Positions 13,578 through 22,764 of a stretch of 47,383 bases of DNA are shown piece after piece. Each line of letters starts with the position of its first letter. The first letter of the stretch is position 1. Source of the DNA: a virus; the IMG/VR virus record IMGVR_UViG_3300019487_000042, positions 1-47,383 of that record, one strand, 5' to 3'. The position numbers and the translations under genes were made by a program. Under the pieces are notes generated by a model. That model was not told the DNA's origin and made no database searches. It was given only the letters and a program-made list of their open reading frames with translations.

Positions 13578-15475
13578 TGCGCGGCCGTCAGCATCCGTTG
13601 CACTTCCTCCACCCCGTCGTCGGTGATCCGAACAGGGATCCCGTAGATGCGTTGCAGCAGCGGGTCGCTGGCGGGGCCGCCCATCTCCTCACGGAAGTTC
13701 CGGCTCGAGTACACGGGCACCCTGTCCCCCAGGAAGTATTCGGTGTAAAGCATAGGGGACCGTTCGGGGGCGGGACTGAACGAAACCGTTGTTTTCCCGT
13801 TCTTCCTGAGCGCCAACTGTGCGGCCGCCAAAGCTTCCACGGGTGCCACGATCGTCTGTTTCGGGAAGAACTGCTGCGCCCAATATTGGCCGTACTTCGC
13901 GGCCGACTGCCCGTCCGTCTGCAACGCGGCCGCGCCGTCTTGGCCGCCGGGTCCGGCGAAGAACTGGATTTTGTTGGCCCGCTGCGAACCGTCCTTCAAC
14001 CGGCTGATCCCGACGAGTGAATGGGAGGGGCGGTCCCACGCGAAGATCGACACGTACCGTGTTGACCCCATCTCCGTCCAGATGCTCAGCTGCGACGTGT
14101 AGCCGGGCCGGTTCACCGCATCCCAGATCGGCTCGATCTCGAAGTCGATGGTGTCCGTTTCCGCCAGCTGTTCCAAAGCCTCCCCTACGGATGTGCCTTG
14201 TTCGAAGTTGATGTCCATCGCGTCCGTGGTTTGCACCGTCCCCGACCAGAAGAACGTGCCTCCGTAGAGCAACGGCAGATCCAGGTGAACCGTTCCGTGG
14301 TTGAGGATCGTGTTGCGGATCAGGGTGAGCGCGATCACATCCCCCGTGGTGGCGGAGAACGACAATCCGTTAGTTCCGGGAAGGTTCCCGTCGATGTCGC
14401 ACACCGGCCGGTTGTACAGGTACTGCCACGGGTCATAGGCGGTCAGGTGCGTGTACGCGGTCGAGGTGTCGTCAGAGTCGGCCTCGTCCTCGAGCTGCAG
14501 AATGATCCCGGACGCCCGGATCCGCCACTTCGGGGTGCCGCCCTCCCGGCGGAAGCAGTACAGCAGCCTCGTGCCTTCGCTCACGAAAGGCTCCGCCGGC
14601 CCTGTCCCCGCCGACTGCAGAATGTTCACTTCCGGGTTGTCCGACGGAAGCCGGCATTCCTGCTGCGAAGGGCGGTTTAGGAGATGCGTTAGCTGGCGGT
14701 CCATGGCGAGGCGGTCGAGGAAGGTGACGACCTGGGAGTCGAGTTCGGTGACGACCCACCGCCACGGGGGCGACGACAGGAACCGGCCGGTGAAACCAAC
14801 GCAGGTTTCGTCGCCGGCCGCTACCGCCCCGATCTGTGCTGTCTCGTCCCATTCGAACGTGTCGATGTTGTGTATTGCGCCGGCGACGTTCGCATTTCCC
14901 TGCTGCGCGACCGCCAACCCCGTCACAGCTGTCCCGGCCGCCAACGCCGCGGCGCCGCTGTTGACGTTCGCGATCTCGACGTTGTTGACCCAGACGATCA
15001 GGTCATATGAGTCGTCCGCGGAGTTCACACGGACAGCCATCTCCACGAAATGGTCGTTCCCTTCGGCGAGGACACCGGAAGGGGATCCGCCCAGCTGCGC
15101 GTAAATCTGTTGGTTTGCGCCGTCGAAGAAGATCGCGAACAGCGGGAACTCGGGGTTGACGCTGTCGTCCAGCAGGAACGTGCCCGCCGGCATTGTCGAC
15201 CCCGCTTCGCCCGCCAGCGACGCCCAAAACCCGGAGGGCAGAAACAGGGCGTACGACAGCCAGTAGAACACGTCCTGTGACCCGGAGCCTGGGGTGCCTG
15301 AGTAGAATCGGCCGCCGTACCCGGCCCCTGACGCGTCCGGGGCGACAGCCTCCAGCGAGTGTGTGCACCCGAACGACCAATCCGTCGTGATCGTGAACAG
15401 CCCCGTGTCGCCGTTGGGGTCCTCGGGCCAGTTCCCGAGCCCTTCCTCCCACCCTTCGGTGAATGTGCCGGCCAT
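13574..15475 (-). CDS. Minor tail protein, ReqiPepy6 Gp37-like with lectin-like N-domain
   Basis: 633 aa, ATG at 15475 overlapping the upstream stop by one base. Residues 1-215 look like a concanavalin-A-like beta sandwich (WSFGCTHSLEAV, GGRFYSG, VFYWLSYALFLPS, FVEMAVRVNSADDSYDLIVWVN, HNIDTFEWDE). Residues about 225-633 match the siphovirus ReqiPepy6 Gp37-like tail family (WRWVVTELDSQVVTFLDRLA, LTYRLNRP-type segment, YDPWQYLYNRP, and GQYWAQQFFPKQTI near the end). It should form the tail tip; the lectin-like part may bind host sugar. The domain fusion is seen in the sequence, its receptor role is inferred. Confidence 0.78.
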   Translation of the reverse strand: MAGTFTEGWEEGLGNWPEDPNGDTGLFTITTDWSFGCTHSLEAVAPDASGAGYGGRFYSGTPGSGSQDVFYWLSYALFLPSGFWASLAGEAGSTMPAGTFLLDDSVNPEFPLFAIFFDGANQQIYAQLGGSPSGVLAEGNDHFVEMAVRVNSADDSYDLIVWVNNVEIANVNSGAAALAAGTAVTGLAVAQQGNANVAGAIHNIDTFEWDETAQIGAVAAGDETCVGFTGRFLSSPPWRWVVTELDSQVVTFLDRLAMDRQLTHLLNRPSQQECRLPSDNPEVNILQSAGTGPAEPFVSEGTRLLYCFRREGGTPKWRIRASGIILQLEDEADSDDTSTAYTHLTAYDPWQYLYNRPVCDIDGNLPGTNGLSFSATTGDVIALTLIRNTILNHGTVHLDLPLLYGGTFFWSGTVQTTDAMDINFEQGTSVGEALEQLAETDTIDFEIEPIWDAVNRPGYTSQLSIWTEMGSTRYVSIFAWDRPSHSLVGISRLKDGSQRANKIQFFAGPGGQDGAAALQTDGQSAAKYGQYWAQQFFPKQTIVAPVEALAAAQLALRKNGKTTVSFSPAPERSPMLYTEYFLGDRVPVYSSRNFREEMGGPASDPLLQRIYGIPVRITDDGVEEVQRMLTAAQ

Positions 15476-16341
15476 CAGGCGTAGGCGTTCTGCCACAGGA
15501 ACGTCACCGTGGGCGCCGGCTCCGTCCCCTCACCCAACACCACGATGTCGTTCGCCCCAACGACCAGTTCGAAGAAGTCGCTGTTCTCAACGTCGATGCC
15601 TGGCTTCAGGTTGTCCTCGTCGCCGTTCAGGTAGATGACGTCTCTGAACGTGTCGATCTCCGCGAATTCGCCGGAGCCGATGCATTGCGCCCCCGGGAAA
15701 TCCGAGTCGTACACGATTTGTTTCGGATCACCCTGATCGTCGAGGTTGTCGTTGTTGATGATCGTGAACCCGCATGTGGGGCCGTCCACCCTTATCACCG
15801 GAAACATCGGTGCCGAGCCGTTGTTCGTCAGCGTGGTCGGCGACGTGTCGATCTCCGTCTCGATCTGCGCGAAGTCCAGGCTGTAGGGGAACGGCGAGTC
15901 GAGCGCGAACGTCACAGTGGTGAGCCCGCTTTGGGCTTCGGTAGCGACTTCGCGTAGCCAGCGCACCTCGTCGAAGAAGCGGGCGGCATGGCCGGTGGGC
16001 GTGTAGATGACGCGTCCTGACTCGTTCAGGATCGAACGGAGGTGCCGCATCATCTCGTCGTGCATGTCTACCAGCAGCTCTCCGCACGCCGGCACATCCT
16101 TACGTTCCCAATACGCGATCTTCAACGCGATCTCGTAGCCGGTGCGGAACCGTTGATGCAGGATCGAGCCGTCTTTCTGCGGGATGTTGTCTTTCGTCAC
16201 CCGCTGCGACGACACCGCTTGACACGATTCCTTCACCAGCAGAAACAACGGGTCAGAGTCAACGGCAGGGGTGTTCCAGTCCATCTGCCCTTGCGGGGTG
16301 ACCAGGTCGATCGGGACGCAGTCCCACTCGACGATGCTCAT
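15475..16341 (-). CDS. Distal tail protein (Dit-like)
   Basis: 288 aa, ATG at 16341 overlapping the tape-measure stop (ATGA). Starts WDCVPIDLVTPQGQMDWNTP, then TGYEIALKIAYWE and LRSILNESGRVIYTPTGHAARFFDEVRWL, followed by a beta sandwich (FALDSPFPYSLD, MFPVIRVDGPTCGFTIIN). This order fits phage distal tail proteins that join the tube to the tip. Encoded between tape measure and Gp37-like protein, the expected position. Confidence 0.75.
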   Translation of the reverse strand: MSIVEWDCVPIDLVTPQGQMDWNTPAVDSDPLFLLVKESCQAVSSQRVTKDNIPQKDGSILHQRFRTGYEIALKIAYWERKDVPACGELLVDMHDEMMRHLRSILNESGRVIYTPTGHAARFFDEVRWLREVATEAQSGLTTVTFALDSPFPYSLDFAQIETEIDTSPTTLTNNGSAPMFPVIRVDGPTCGFTIINNDNLDDQGDPKQIVYDSDFPGAQCIGSGEFAEIDTFRDVIYLNGDEDNLKPGIDVENSDFFELVVGANDIVVLGEGTEPAPTVTFLWQNAYA

Positions 16342-18752
16342 CGTCCCGCCAACTGGCTACGCGCGTTATCGCGAGCCAACGCGATCGCCTGTGGAGGCGT
16401 CCTGCGTGGCGGCAGCGACCCTGCCGCCTGCGCTGTGCCTCTGAGGGCGGCGCTGATGCCGCGCAGGATCGTGTTCGTCAGCTGCGCCTCCTGCAGCTGC
16501 TCCCCCAGCCTCCCGAGCGTCAACGCGGCCGTGTTGCGTCCCCGCTCCAAAGCGACGCCGGCGAACTGGCCGCGGGCCTGCTGCCCCGACAGGGGGTCTC
16601 CGGCACGGCCGATGTTGGAGCCGAACAGGCGGAACTGGTTCGCCGCCTCCTGGAAGAAATCGGTTCTCGGGCCGCCCGTCGACTGGTTTCCCGGCCGCAG
16701 CCCACGCAAAGCTAGTTGGGCGGCGGCCTTGCTGGACTCCGCCTCCACGGCTTTCGCCAATGCACCGGTGCGGCGCGCGTTTCGGGACTGCTCACCGTAG
16801 AACCTGATTTGGGCTCTCAGTGCGGCCCGATCATCCTTTGTCGTCTTCGTCAGCTCAGCCTGCTGCACCCTCAACGCCAGCCTCGAGCCGCGCAGATCCA
16901 CGAGGCGCTGCCGCCGATCACGCTCCGCCTGGCGTTCCGCCTTCGCCTGCTCGAGCTCCTTCTGGCGACGCTGCTTCTCTTCCTCCGCCCGCCGTTTCCG
17001 TTCCTCCGCCTGCTGTTCCCGCTGCTGCGCCGCCGCCTCCTCGATCGACCCGATTTCTCCGGTGACGCGGCCGAGCTCTTCGTACAGTCTGATAAGCCGG
17101 TTCTGGTCGTTCCTGCCTCGGGCCCCGAACCTTTCGATGTTGCTGATCTGGTTTTGGATGAATTCCCTTCGGGCGCCGAACACCTTCAGGTCGTCGGCGG
17201 TGGAGGCGGACTGCTGCGCCTGAAGTTCCCTGATCTGGAAACTGAGGTTTCCGGAGATGGTGGAGCGCGGCCTGCGCGCCAGTTGCGATAGAGGGCTGCC
17301 GCCGGCGACGGCTGGGCCTGCTGTCTGGTTGAGGTTCCGGTTGAGCCGCAGCGTCTCCAGTTCCGTCGTCTGCTTCCGCTTAAGGATCGCCTGTGTGTCA
17401 GCCTCGATCGAGGCTCGGCTCAGGTCGATCTTGCCGCCGAACAATCCGAGCTTGTCAGCGGCTGCACCGACGGTTTCGCCGAGGGCACGGAAATTCTCGT
17501 CAACGGTGCCACCCGGGCCGATCTCGAGCCGCCGGATCTGTTCGGAGAGCGGCACAGCTAACGGAAGCGTCGCTGCCGCCCCCAGCAGTCTGCCGCCGGC
17601 GCGTGCACCCCGTCCGGTAGCGGGAATGCCGGCGACGCCGCCTGCGAACGGTGACGAAACGGACGCTTGCGCTCCCGCCGCGGCTGCGGAGGCACCGAAT
17701 ATCCGCATCGCCCGCGTCGCTTTCGCAAGCTTCAAAGTCAGAGCAGCACCGAAGGCCAGCTCGGCTGCCCTTCTAACCCCGCCGAGGGCGTCTACGACCG
17801 GATCGAGGACTGTCTTTACGGTTCGGACAACGTCAGCGAACGCCTTTACAACAGAGATCGTGTCGGCCACCGCCTGCTTTACGGCCCTCTGTACCCGCTC
17901 CTGGTTCTCCGTGTTCGAGAACCAGGCAGCCAGTTCCGTCGTCACGTCCTTGACGACCGGGATCAGGGCTTCCCCTACGACGCCTTCTGTTTGCCGGACG
18001 GCGGCTGAGAGGATGCGTTGCTGGTTCGCGAGTCCGGATGAGGTGCGTTCGAAGTCGCCGACGGCGAGGCGCGCGTCGCTGAACACGATGCCGATACGGG
18101 CCAGCACCTTCTCCTGGTTTGTCAGCTCCTTCGCCGAGTCTTTACCCGACTCAGCCAACGCAGCCTGCTCAACCCTCGTCTGCGACAACACGACGCCGTA
18201 GCGTCGCAAAGGCTCGACCTCGCCAACCAGTCCCGACCGGATCGCCGCCAACGCGTCGGAAACGTCGGTGTTGTAGAACGACGCCAGATCCGCCCCAAGC
18301 TTCGTCAACGCCTGGGCCTGCTCAGCAGCGACGCTCTCGACCACACCCAAAGGACGCAGCAAGGCGCCGAAGGAACCGGCGATCTCGAGCACCTGATCCT
18401 CCGCCAGCCCCAGCTGCCTGACGGACGTTTCGCTGAACCTGACCACGGAAGCGGTGGCCTGCCCGAACACCTGCTCCGTCTTAGACGTTTGCTCAGCAAC
18501 GTTCGAGGCGACCTGCACCGCCTGGGCGCCCAGCCTGGCGATCTGCCGGACACCCAGCGCGCCGGCGAAGAAGCCGGCTCCGAACCCGACCACTCGGGAG
18601 CGGAAGCCGCGCTGGAAGTCGGTGCCGAACTGTTTCCCCGCCATGTCACCCGCGCGGGACGCGCCGCGTCGGGTGCCGGCGATCAGCGACGGCTCAAAAC
18701 GGCTTGTGTCCGCCCGAATCTCGACGGTCGCGGAGCCGACGACCTCGCTCAC
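16338..18752 (-). CDS. Tail tape measure protein
   Basis: 804 aa from a GTG at 18752. Begins with a conserved VEIRADTSRFEPSLIAGTRRG segment, then hydrophobic VVGFGAGFFAGALG, a helix-rich middle (SKTEQVFGQATASVVRFSETSVRQLGL), a putative membrane segment near residue 370-400, and a strongly charged coiled coil (EEAAAQQREQQAEERKRRAEEEKQRRQKELEQAK, about residues 580-640). This is the layout of siphovirus tape measures that set tail length; 804 aa predicts a tail of roughly 120 nm by the usual 1.5 A per residue rule. Follows the chaperone genes as expected. Confidence 0.88.
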   Translation of the reverse strand: MSEVVGSATVEIRADTSRFEPSLIAGTRRGASRAGDMAGKQFGTDFQRGFRSRVVGFGAGFFAGALGVRQIARLGAQAVQVASNVAEQTSKTEQVFGQATASVVRFSETSVRQLGLAEDQVLEIAGSFGALLRPLGVVESVAAEQAQALTKLGADLASFYNTDVSDALAAIRSGLVGEVEPLRRYGVVLSQTRVEQAALAESGKDSAKELTNQEKVLARIGIVFSDARLAVGDFERTSSGLANQQRILSAAVRQTEGVVGEALIPVVKDVTTELAAWFSNTENQERVQRAVKQAVADTISVVKAFADVVRTVKTVLDPVVDALGGVRRAAELAFGAALTLKLAKATRAMRIFGASAAAAGAQASVSSPFAGGVAGIPATGRGARAGGRLLGAAATLPLAVPLSEQIRRLEIGPGGTVDENFRALGETVGAAADKLGLFGGKIDLSRASIEADTQAILKRKQTTELETLRLNRNLNQTAGPAVAGGSPLSQLARRPRSTISGNLSFQIRELQAQQSASTADDLKVFGARREFIQNQISNIERFGARGRNDQNRLIRLYEELGRVTGEIGSIEEAAAQQREQQAEERKRRAEEEKQRRQKELEQAKAERQAERDRRQRLVDLRGSRLALRVQQAELTKTTKDDRAALRAQIRFYGEQSRNARRTGALAKAVEAESSKAAAQLALRGLRPGNQSTGGPRTDFFQEAANQFRLFGSNIGRAGDPLSGQQARGQFAGVALERGRNTAALTLGRLGEQLQEAQLTNTILRGISAALRGTAQAAGSLPPRRTPPQAIALARDNARSQLAGR

Positions 18753-19392
18753 GCCTTACCAATCGCTTGCCGCTTCATCGACTCCAACAACTCCTGCTGG
18801 CCACGGATCGCACCCGACGCCTCAGCGATCCTCCGCGCCTCCGCCCGCTTCCGTTCCTCAGGCGTCAACTCATAGTCGAACGGTTCCCGAAGCTGCCGGT
18901 TCAGAGCCTCGACGGCGTCCGGGTCGGTTTTGCGTGCGTCGGCGAGGTGCGCGTAGACGACGTTGAGGAGGCGCCGGAAGCTCATGTCGTCGATGTGGCC
19001 GCCGGTTAGGGCGATTCTCCCGTCGATGTTGTTCCAGTTGTCTCGGGCGTACCACCAGAGCCTGGTGGCTTCCCTAAAGGGCGGCCGCTCAGCACGATCC
19101 GAAGGTGGTTCGTGATCCGCTCCAAATCATGGATCTGCAAAGGCAGCGGAGCGTCCGGCCGGCAGGCGGCACGCCACGCGTCCTCCTGCCCAGGCTCGAG
19201 CGCGTCGGCGACCAGGGATTCCTGCGCCTCGATCGTCTGCACCGCAGTGGTGCCTTCGCCGAACACTTCGTCCTCGTACTCGGCGATGCGTCTGGCGGAG
19301 ATGGCGGGTCGGAGCTTGAAAGACACACCGTTCACTTTGAATACGAGGTCCTCCTCGTTGCGGGCGATCTTCTCTGCGTCGAAGTCTTTCAC
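18749..19392 (-). CDS. Tail assembly chaperone GT, -1 frameshift product
   Basis: Predicted 214-aa protein made when ribosomes start at the GTG at 19392 and slip -1 at CCCTTTA (19081-19075 on the minus strand). After the slip the frame reads FREATRLWWYARDNWNNIDG and continues through MSFRRLLNVVYAHLADARKTDP to the stop at 18749, overlapping the tape-measure start. The reading frame has no start of its own before the Met at 18985, and its upstream residues look like real protein, which supports the fusion. By analogy with lambda G/GT it binds the tape measure and recruits tail-tube subunits. Confidence 0.8.
19006..19392 (-). CDS. Tail assembly chaperone G
   Basis: 128 aa, unshifted product, GTG at 19392 with a GGGGGG run upstream. 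Begins MKDFDAEKIARNEEDLVFKVNGVSFKLRP, with a helical middle (RRIAEYEDEVFG, QTIEAQESLVADALEPGQEDAW). After the slippery site it ends in a Gly/Thr/Ser tail (GSGGTPETTGTTSTGESP). Its position just before the tape measure and the slippery heptamer define it as the G-type chaperone. Confidence 0.8.
   Translation of the reverse strand: MKDFDAEKIARNEEDLVFKVNGVSFKLRPAISARRIAEYEDEVFGEGTTAVQTIEAQESLVADALEPGQEDAWRAACRPDAPLPLQIHDLERITNHLRIVLSGRPLGKPPGSGGTPETTGTTSTGESP
19075..19081 (-). promoter_or_regulatory. Programmed -1 ribosomal frameshift site CCCTTTA
   Basis: Minus strand C CCT TTA in the zero frame (Arg Pro Leu codons around it) fits the X XXY YYZ slippery rule. Shifting to CCC TTT opens the frame of the downstream chaperone half. 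Confidence 0.78.
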
Positions 19393-19442
19393 GTCCCCCC
19401 CTTCGCTGGATAAAGCGCGAAGGATGATACGCCCCGCACCTG

Positions 19443-19760
19443 TCAGAGAGCCGCCGGCAGAGCCGGTCGCAGGTACGGGTAGGCGGGCGCCCGGTCGGTT
19501 CCCTGCTCCACATACGCGGCGTACTCGGTGTACGCGCCCACCACAGCCGCCAAACCGAACGCGTCTACACGCAAAGAAGTTTGGATCGAAGAACGCAGAC
19601 GCCCGGTGTCCACGTTGGGGCCAGGGCGGCCGGACGCGTTCACTTTGGCTTGCGACTCGACCCGTAGCCCGCGTCGCAGCAGATCGGCGGCCACGGCCCC
19701 TGAGGGGCCTCTGAGAAGCGCCTCTATGCCTCGCCTGTCCGGCCTGAAGGAGGACGCCAT
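19443..19760 (-). CDS. Head-tail joining protein, HK97 gp10-like
   Basis: 105 aa from the ATG at 19760. RGIEALLRGPSGAVAADLLRRGLRVESQAKVNASGRPGPNVDTGRLRSSI, then YAAYVEQGTDRAPAYPYLRPAL, is the HK97 gp10-like signature. These proteins complete the neck at the head-tail junction. A perfect palindromic box sits 5 nt before this ATG where a ribosome site would be. An in-frame ATG at 19820, one base after the upstream stop, is an alternative start that would add 20 residues containing the box (PEPGFSL). Confidence 0.75.
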   Translation of the reverse strand: MASSFRPDRRGIEALLRGPSGAVAADLLRRGLRVESQAKVNASGRPGPNVDTGRLRSSIQTSLRVDAFGLAAVVGAYTEYAAYVEQGTDRAPAYPYLRPALPAAL

Positions 19761-19765
19761 CAGCG

Positions 19766-19779
19766 AGAACCCAGGTTCT
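19766..19779. promoter_or_regulatory. Palindromic box 6, exact
   Basis: AGAACCCAGGTTCT, 5 bp before the ATG at 19760 of the gp10-like gene, where a ribosome site would be. Confidence 0.8.
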
Positions 19780-19821
19780 GGACGGCGGCTTGGGGAGGTT
19801 CGCCGTCCAAGTGTCCACATG

Positions 19822-20337
19822 TCACGGGATCACCGTGAACCCGTCGATAGCGACCCTCACGGTGAACACCCACCCCGCCGACTCCCCGGATTCGCGTTGA
19901 GCCCGGGCGACGTTGAAGTCGTTGAACTGGCATGCCCCTTCGAAGAGGGTGTTGTCGCGGATGCGCGCGGCGACGTGGTTCCAGATCACCCATAGATCCT
20001 CGTTCACCGTTCGCGCCAGCGCGTCCAGCGCAGCCTCGGAGGGGGGCACGCCGCCGCCTGTGGGTTGGGGGGTGCAGCGAACAACGGTGGCGACGATGGT
20101 GTCCAGGATCCGGTAGTTCATTTTGATCCTCTGCCCGGTGCTCATCGGCGGCCCCTGAGCGTCGATCTGCAGCGTCGACGTGTGAACGGTCAGCTGCTCC
20201 GGGCAGTCGAGGGCGGGCGAGTCTACGGTGACGTAGGAGCGGTCGGGGACGCCGGCAGCGGTCGTGGCTAATGCTTCTTCGCAGGCGACGAGGAGTTGGG
20301 CGGCGAAGTCGTAGAGGGTGGTGGGGGTGGAGGCCAT
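19822..20337 (-). CDS. Tail terminator / neck protein candidate
   Basis: 171 aa, ATG at 20337 overlapping the upstream stop (TGATG). N-terminal helix (TLYDFAAQLLVACEEALA), then a two-layer pattern of strands with SYVTVDSP, HTSTLQIDAQGPP and VARAQRESGESAGWVFTVRVAIDGF at the end. Size, fold pattern and position before the gp10-like gene suit a tail terminator or head closure protein. No decisive motif. Confidence 0.55.
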   Translation of the reverse strand: MASTPTTLYDFAAQLLVACEEALATTAAGVPDRSYVTVDSPALDCPEQLTVHTSTLQIDAQGPPMSTGQRIKMNYRILDTIVATVVRCTPQPTGGGVPPSEAALDALARTVNEDLWVIWNHVAARIRDNTLFEGACQFNDFNVARAQRESGESAGWVFTVRVAIDGFTVIP

Positions 20338-21206
20338 CAGGCCCCCGGCGCGTAGCCGTAATTCGGTGCGTCCGGCGACCACACGGAAGGCCTGCTACGC
20401 AACGCTTGCGGGTTGTACGTGCTCAGGAACGCGTCGACGAGCGACAGACCCGTCGCCCAAGAGCCGTCCTTCAACGCCCAGGCGAGGAAGGGGGCGAACT
20501 CTATCGTCACGTTCTGCCGCACCAGCTTCGTCACACCGGACGGCAGCCGGCATTCTGTTCCACCGGCGCCGCCGCCGGCGCAAGCCAGGTACAGCTGGCA
20601 GGTCAGCTGCTGCGCGGCAAGGATCCCGATCATCGGCGGGGCTATCCCGTACTCGTACGCGACGGACCATGTGCCGGGCTGGTCGGAGTCGAGGTCGAGA
20701 TGCTGGCAGGCGGGCCAGAACTGCGCGTCGTCGGAACCGTCCGCCATCCTCGTCAGCCACCGGTTCCCGTCCAACCTGTATTCGGACGGGTCGAGCACCA
20801 CCCCGTCGATCTTCACCTCCAGGATCTCCGTTACCGGGTAGCTGTTGAGCAGGGCGCGGGAGAGGCGGCCGCAGCGGCACAGGTCATGTGTGCAGCCCGG
20901 GTAGCCCCACCCCCACCCCCACCCCCAGTATCCCCATCCCCAGCCCCAGGTGGACCGGCCTCCCATGGAGACGGCGGGGAGGGTGTACCAGCAGGAGCAG
21001 CCGTCGGTGCAGGGCCGATAGTCGTCCTCGACACAGACTCCCGGGAATTGCTTCCCGGAGAGTTCGTACAGGATCTGGGAGGCGGCGACGGCGGCGGACT
21101 CCAGCAGGGCGGCGTCGGTGCCGGCCGCTTCGCAACAAGCTAAAGCTTCTTCGGCGGTGAGCCACGAATCGCAAGGCCCGAGGACAGGAACGTCGGTCGA
21201 GCTCAT
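20337..21206 (-). CDS. Head-tail adaptor with Trp-Gly repeat
   Basis: 289 aa, ATG at 21206. N-terminal helical region (WLTAEEALACCEAAGTDAALLESAAVAASQILYELSGKQFPG) is typical of head-tail connector proteins; the rest is beta-rich (EILEVKIDGVVLDPSEYRL). An unusual insert at about residues 86-102 is built of alternating Gly, Trp and Tyr, encoded by a CCCCCA-type repeat at 20901-20950. Placement between capsid and neck genes supports the adaptor call. The insert could be an exposed sticky loop. Confidence 0.65.
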   Translation of the reverse strand: MSSTDVPVLGPCDSWLTAEEALACCEAAGTDAALLESAAVAASQILYELSGKQFPGVCVEDDYRPCTDGCSCWYTLPAVSMGGRSTWGWGWGYWGWGWGWGYPGCTHDLCRCGRLSRALLNSYPVTEILEVKIDGVVLDPSEYRLDGNRWLTRMADGSDDAQFWPACQHLDLDSDQPGTWSVAYEYGIAPPMIGILAAQQLTCQLYLACAGGGAGGTECRLPSGVTKLVRQNVTIEFAPFLAWALKDGSWATGLSLVDAFLSTYNPQALRSRPSVWSPDAPNYGYAPGA

Positions 21207-21227
21207 CCCCGGGCCTCCTCTTGATCG

Positions 21228-21890
21228 TTAGGACGACGGAACCACCGTCTGGTAGCCGCACAGCGCGGTCGGCGGCGTCTCGTCGGTGAACCAGAACGCG
21301 CCCAGGTCGCCGATCACGTCGCCCGGGTCGTCGTCGTAGGGGCCGAACCCCCACAACGGGTTAGCGAACGAGAACCCCGTCAACGCCGGCCGGAAGAAGT
21401 CCGTGGCCCCCAGCGTGGCGGGACCTATCTGCCAGCGTGTACCAGGCCACGCCCAGTGGATGTACGGCCACGTCGGCGACTGGCCGGCGCACTCCCACGC
21501 GTATGACCACACCTCGAGCGCAACCTGTGGGACGGCGACGTCGTCGCAGGCGATTCCGCCCGGCCACGACAACCCGATGGGGTCGGTGCCGTCGAGGTAG
21601 ACGTCGGCTCCGATCATCATCGAAAGCAGACCCGGCTCGATCGAACCAAGGCTGATTTCGAAAGTGTGGCGCTTGAACAGTTCGGGGCCGCGGTAGGTGG
21701 CGATGATCCGGTCGCAGCCGGACTTCATCGTCAGATCCGTGGGCGCCTCGATCTCCGGGGTCGTAGAGATCTCGATCAGTTTGTCGGTGACCCACACGTT
21801 GTTCGATCCTGAAGCGACGTTGCCTTGGGAGTCGAGCAGCGTGACTCGCATCCCACAGGCCAGGATCGAGGACGGACAGACTGCCGTCAT
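21228..21890 (-). CDS. Virion structural protein, major-tail-protein-like
   Basis: 220 aa, ATG at 21890. It contains beta-rich repeats with many Cys, Trp and Pro (RVTLLDSQGNV, SGCDRIIATYRGPELFKRHTFEISLGSIEPGLLSMMIGADVYLDG, LEVWSYAWECAG). Size, beta content and place before the adaptor gene fit a major tail or similar tube protein, though in this phage it precedes the neck genes. Identity needs virion data. Confidence 0.5.
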   Translation of the reverse strand: MTAVCPSSILACGMRVTLLDSQGNVASGSNNVWVTDKLIEISTTPEIEAPTDLTMKSGCDRIIATYRGPELFKRHTFEISLGSIEPGLLSMMIGADVYLDGTDPIGLSWPGGIACDDVAVPQVALEVWSYAWECAGQSPTWPYIHWAWPGTRWQIGPATLGATDFFRPALTGFSFANPLWGFGPYDDDPGDVIGDLGAFWFTDETPPTALCGYQTVVPSS

Positions 21891-21927
21891 TACGAGCCCT
21901 CCTCCCTACCAGTTGCGGTGTCGTCGG

Positions 21928-22764
21928 TCATGAGCAGAAGTCGATGAGCACAGCCGCCTGCAGGCATGTGTCCCAGTAGACGAGGTAGTCGCGTTCCACC
22001 AGGAACGCCACGTCGTTGTTTGATCTGTCGAGCGCTTCGCTGACGCTGCCGGGGGTGAGAACAACGTTGCCTCGGTAGTAGTTGACGGGGCCGGTCGCGA
22101 ACATCCACGACTGACCCGAAGGCGGCGGCGCCGCAGGTGCCGCCCCGATGTATCCGGTCCCGACCACGATCCGTGTCCCCCGAGCGGTGTACAGGCCGCC
22201 GGATTTCTCGACAGTCAAGAACGCGGAAGCGAGCGCGGCGGCGCCCGAAGGCGCGACGTGGATCAGTCCTGCTCCGCCTGTATCTCCGATCGCGTCCTCG
22301 ATCAGCGCCAAAGCACAGGCGGCGTCTGTTGCAGCGCCTCCGTTCAAGAGTTCCGCGTTCGCATCGGCGAGGAACGGGTTCAACGGCTGCGAATCGCCGC
22401 TGGCGAACTGCTGCTCAACAGCGAAGGATTCGCGGGCGGTGAACACGTTGATCAGGCGCTGCCTGAACTCTGTTTCGTCACCTATGGATCGGGCGGTGCA
22501 CCGGATCGATTGGTAGACGGTGAACGCGCCGAACTCGGGTAGCGGGATGTCCTCGTCGATGGTTTTGTCGGCGAACGTGCCGGCGAGGCAGGGCGCGATG
22601 CTGTGAGGCCCGTCGCAGGGGTATCCCCAGACGGCGGCGCCGTTTCGCCAGTGCGGATCGCCGCCGTCCGGGATCTGGGTGGCGACGTCGGTGAGCCGGT
22701 GGGGTGGAGGGACAGGGAGCGGGCCGTCTAGAACGTACGGCGGCCCTGCGAACACGGTGCTCAT
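21928..22764 (-). CDS. Virion structural protein, capsid-associated candidate
   Basis: 278 aa, ATG at 22764. Pro-rich N-terminus (GPPYVLDGPLPVPPPHRLT), then a mixed alpha/beta core with VYQSIRCTARSIGDETEFRQRLINVFTARESFAVEQQF, and GSVSEALDRSNNDVAFLVERDYLVYWDTCLQAAVLIDFC. The last block has the look of HK97-fold relatives or encapsulin-like shells, but I cannot assign it firmly. Located directly after the major capsid gene. Confidence 0.5.
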   Translation of the reverse strand: MSTVFAGPPYVLDGPLPVPPPHRLTDVATQIPDGGDPHWRNGAAVWGYPCDGPHSIAPCLAGTFADKTIDEDIPLPEFGAFTVYQSIRCTARSIGDETEFRQRLINVFTARESFAVEQQFASGDSQPLNPFLADANAELLNGGAATDAACALALIEDAIGDTGGAGLIHVAPSGAAALASAFLTVEKSGGLYTARGTRIVVGTGYIGAAPAAPPPSGQSWMFATGPVNYYRGNVVLTPGSVSEALDRSNNDVAFLVERDYLVYWDTCLQAAVLIDFCS

